Positions 44,635 through 46,605 of a stretch of DNA of 46,605 nucleotides are shown piece by piece. Position 1 is the first letter of the stretch; each line of letters starts with the position of its first letter. The notes beneath the pieces were generated by a model. It made no database searches. It worked only from the letters and a program-made list of their open reading frames with translations, and was not told where the DNA came from. Made by a program: the position numbers and the translations under genes. Source of the stretch: an uncultured Bacteroidales bacterium (GTDB lineage Bacteria; Bacteroidota; Bacteroidia; Bacteroidales; Paludibacteraceae); assembly GCA_902782665.1 (NCBI GenBank), contig CACZOA010000083.1:1-46605 (forward strand), given 5' to 3'.

Positions 44635-45180
44635 TTATTCTTTTTCAACTTGTGAAAAGTCAAGTTCCAACGGAGTCTTACGTCCGAAAATCTTAACCAT
44701 TACTTTCAGTTTCTGCCTTTCTGCATTCACCTCTTCGATGGTGCCACTAAAACCAGTAAAAGGACCATCATTCACCTTAACACTCTCTCCTATGATAAAG
44801 TCGTAAGATGCCTCGTTACCAAAATCAGGAACCTCTTCCATCTTAGATAGAATTCTGTTCACCTCATTCTGACGTAAAGAAACATACTCATCTCTTTTCT
44901 TAGGATTATCAGTCAAAAAACCGATAACATTAGGAGTGTTGCTAAGTGTATGAGGAACCTCACCAACCAAAGCAGCTTCTACAAGAACGTATCCAGGTAG
45001 ATACATTCTCTCTATTATCTTCTTCTTTGCACCCATTACCTTCTCAGTTGGAACCACAACCTGTGAAACATATTTTCCAAGATTAGTGTTCTTGATCTCT
45101 TTTTCAAGATAATCGCGTACAGACTTTTCTTTTCCACTAATGGCACGCAAAACGTACCACTTCTTTTCAATTTCAGCCAT
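44635..45180 (-). CDS. nusG: Transcription termination/antitermination factor NusG
   Basis: 181 aa, normal length. It binds RNA polymerase through the NGN domain (about 5-110, [20 protein letters not shown] and [11 protein letters not shown]) and couples it to Rho or S10 through the C-terminal KOW domain ([20 protein letters not shown]). It follows secE by 24 bp. Confidence 0.98.
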   Translation of the reverse strand: MAEIEKKWYVLRAISGKEKSVRDYLEKEIKNTNLGKYVSQVVVPTEKVMGAKKKIIERMYLPGYVLVEAALVGEVPHTLSNTPNVIGFLTDNPKKRDEYVSLRQNEVNRILSKMEEVPDFGNEASYDFIIGESVKVNDGPFTGFSGTIEEVNAERQKLKVMVKIFGRKTPLELDFSQVEKE

Positions 45181-45204
45181 GGTATAACTTATAAAAGATA
45201 ACGA

Positions 45205-45393
45205 TTACAGAAGACTATAGATAAAATTCATCGCTTTGTCGAAGCAAAAATCCATTACCCAAACGACCCCTGCAATCAATAGGGAAGCAACTAAAACAAC
45301 TACTGCGCTAGAGGTCACCTCGGACAAAGTAGGCCACGAAACTTTATTAACAAGCTCGTCTTTAGATTCTTCAAGATAATTTACTAATTTCAT
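45205..45393 (-). CDS. secE: Preprotein translocase subunit SecE
   Basis: 62 aa with the start chosen here (MKLVNYLEESKDELVNKVSW). It is the small clamp of the SecYEG channel. A single membrane helix lies at about 29-52 (SAVVVLVASLLIAGVVWVMD), preceded by the conserved KVSWPT motif. A longer reading frame runs upstream to 45438, but it would overlap the tRNA-Trp gene, so the ATG at 45393, 15 bp after the tRNA, is right. Confidence 0.95.
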   Translation of the reverse strand: MKLVNYLEESKDELVNKVSWPTLSEVTSSAVVVLVASLLIAGVVWVMDFCFDKAMNFIYSLL

Positions 45394-45408
45394 CTTAATC
45401 TCTTTTAG

Positions 45409-45481
45409 CACGGAATGAGAGGCTCGAACTCCCGACACCTGGTTTTGGAGACCAGTGCTCTACCAACTGAGCTAATTCCGT
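45409..45481 (-). tRNA. tRNA-Trp (anticodon CCA)
   Basis: 73 nt. The acceptor stem is ACGGAAT/ATTCCGT with discriminator G. The D arm reads AGCTCAGTTGGTAGAGC. The anticodon stem CTGGT/ACCAG closes the loop CTCCAAA (anticodon CCA), and the T arm has TTCGAGC. The 3' CCA is not encoded. It lies between tuf and secE, the usual place in bacteria. Confidence 0.97.
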
Positions 45482-45487
45482 ATATAT

Positions 45488-45513
45488 AGTTCCCTTGCCG
45501 AAGCAAGAGAACT
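45488..45513 (-). other. Hairpin with C(UUCG)G tetraloop between tuf and tRNA-Trp
   Basis: On the minus strand AGTTCTCTTGC-TTCG-GCAAGGGAACT forms an 11-position stem with one mismatch and the extra-stable C(UUCG)G loop. No T run follows, only TATATATA. It is therefore more likely a processing or stabilising structure at the 3' end of tuf mRNA than a terminator. Confidence 0.7.
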
Positions 45514-45520
45514 AATTTTA

Positions 45521-46605
45521 TTAGTCAAGAATTGCAGTGATCTGACCAGAACCTACTGTTCTACCACCCTCACGGATAGCGAAACGAAGTCCCTCTGAAC
45601 ATGCAACTGGGTTGATCAACTTAACCTTGATCTCCAAGTTATCACCTGGCATAACCATTTCAGTTCCTTCTGGTAGAGTGATCTCACCAGTTACGTCCAA
45701 TGTACGGATGTAGAACTGAGGACGGTACTTGTTGTGGAATGGAGTGTGACGACCACCTTCCTCTTTCTTCAAGATATAAACTGAAGCCTTGAACTCAGAG
45801 TGAGGAGTTACAGAACCTGGCTTACAGATTACCATACCTCTCTTGATCTGATCCTTATCGATACCACGAAGCAACAAACCTACGTTGTCACCAGCCTCTC
45901 CCTGATCAAGAAGCTTACGGAACATCTCAACACCTGTAATTGTAGAAGTCAACTTCTCAGCACCAAGACCAATGATCTCAACTGGATCACCTACGTGAAC
46001 GATACCTGTCTCAACACGACCTGTAGCAACTGTACCACGACCTGTGATTGAGAATACGTCCTCGATTGGCATCAAGAATGGCTTATCAACATCACGCTTA
46101 GGAAGCTCGATCCAAGTATCAACAGCATCCATAAGCTCCATAATCTTCTCCTCCCACTCAGGAACACCGTTAAGTGCACCTAGTGCAGAACCCTTGATGA
46201 ATGGAGTGTTGTCACCATCGAACTCGTAGAATGAAAGAAGCTCACGCATCTCCATCTCAACTAGCTCTAGCATCTCTGGGTCATCAACCATATCACACTT
46301 GTTCATGAATACAACAAGTCTTGGTACGTTTACCTGACGAGCCAAAAGGATGTGCTCACGAGTCTGAGGCATAGGACCATCAGTTGCAGCAACTACGATG
46401 ATAGCACCGTCCATCTGAGCAGCACCAGTAACCATGTTCTTTACGTAGTCAGCGTGACCTGGACAGTCAACGTGTGCATAGTGACGGTTAGCAGTCTGGT
46501 ACTCAACGTGTGCAGTGTTGATAGTGATACCACGCTCTTTCTCCTCAGGAGCATTATCAATTGAATCAAAAGATCTCAACTCTGAAAGACCCTTCTTAGC
46601 CAATA
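45521..46605 (-). CDS. tuf: Elongation factor Tu, 5' end cut by the window edge
   Basis: The frame stays open to the right edge, so about 34 N-terminal residues, including the P-loop GHVDHGKTT, lie outside. EF-Tu brings aminoacyl-tRNA to the ribosome. Visible are the switch I region ([15 protein letters not shown]), [20 protein letters not shown], the guanine motif NKCD, domain 2 ([13 protein letters not shown]) and the complete C-terminus. The apparent [10 protein letters not shown] start is an internal TTG (leucine) codon, not the real start. Confidence 0.98.
   Translation of the reverse strand, partial: LAKKGLSELRSFDSIDNAPEEKERGITINTAHVEYQTANRHYAHVDCPGHADYVKNMVTGAAQMDGAIIVVAATDGPMPQTREHILLARQVNVPRLVVFMNKCDMVDDPEMLELVEMEMRELLSFYEFDGDNTPFIKGSALGALNGVPEWEEKIMELMDAVDTWIELPKRDVDKPFLMPIEDVFSITGRGTVATGRVETGIVHVGDPVEIIGLGAEKLTSTITGVEMFRKLLDQGEAGDNVGLLLRGIDKDQIKRGMVICKPGSVTPHSEFKASVYILKKEEGGRHTPFHNKYRPQFYIRTLDVTGEITLPEGTEMVMPGDNLEIKVKLINPVACSEGLRFAIREGGRTVGSGQITAILD

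Noticed and set aside
45394-45438. N-terminal extension of SecE
   Set aside because: It overlaps the tRNA-Trp gene, and SecE proteins start near MKLVNYLEES.
1-46605. CRISPR arrays, insertion sequences, prophage or integrative element
   Set aside because: None seen. The only recombinase is a housekeeping XerD, there are no regularly spaced repeats, and no transposase is present.

Overview
The window looks like chromosomal DNA of a Bacteroidota species, most likely Bacteroidales (Bacteroides/Prevotella-like). Grounds seen in the sequence: promoters of the form TAnnTTTG, several with a TTTG box 19-20 bp upstream; type IX secretion C-terminal sorting domains; a SusC-type TonB plug; FISUMP-type, DUF3467 and DUF4139 proteins; and the order tuf-tRNA(Trp)-secE-nusG-rplKAJL-rpoBC.

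Layout. 1-110: 3' part of tRNA-Ser(UGA) and its terminator. 240-1226: a YtfE/ScdA-like hemerythrin fused to a LuxR helix-turn-helix, with an 18-bp perfect palindrome upstream. 1233-4138 (minus): aroQ, pyk, ribF. 4232-5134: tyrosine recombinase xerD. 5158-5302: apparent remnant of a HicB-type antitoxin. 5382-11607 (plus): TPR protein, TetR regulator, and a 1419-aa protein with two 2-hydroxyacyl-CoA-dehydratase-activase ATPase domains. 11883-15197: about 270 nt of structured leader, then a two-gene unit of a secreted fibre-like protein and a clan CD protease with a T9SS sorting domain. 15340-23582 (minus): dnaE, a DUF1566-type secreted protein, and a 974-aa lipoprotein-like protein that crosses the membrane and carries TerB and DnaJ domains. 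23857-26136 (plus): a secreted GH43-CBM6 glycosidase. 26242-32227 (minus): a FISUMP protein, a tiny T9SS cargo, and two adjacent DUF4140/DUF4139 (MuiA-like) proteins, one of which has a SusC-type plug domain inserted in its middle. 32474-33436: a zinc phospholipase C/S1-P1-nuclease-like protein. 33711-34067: DUF3467. 34269 to the right edge: the RNA polymerase/ribosomal protein/elongation factor cluster, cut inside tuf.

How the genes fit together. The right third is housekeeping transcription and translation. The middle holds envelope biology: T9SS cargo, a glycosidase, outer-membrane-associated MuiA-like proteins and a membrane J-domain protein. The left is central metabolism (shikimate, glycolysis, flavin) with a probable redox/nitrosative-stress regulator.

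The best candidates for something undescribed are: (i) the TonB plug nested in a DUF4139 protein; (ii) the periplasm-spanning DjlA-like lipoprotein; and (iii) a family of post-stop-codon REP-like elements. Each element of family (iii) has a GTAG foot, a full palindrome and a trailing half copy, and the family uses two unrelated palindrome sequences. No prophage, insertion sequence or CRISPR array was seen.
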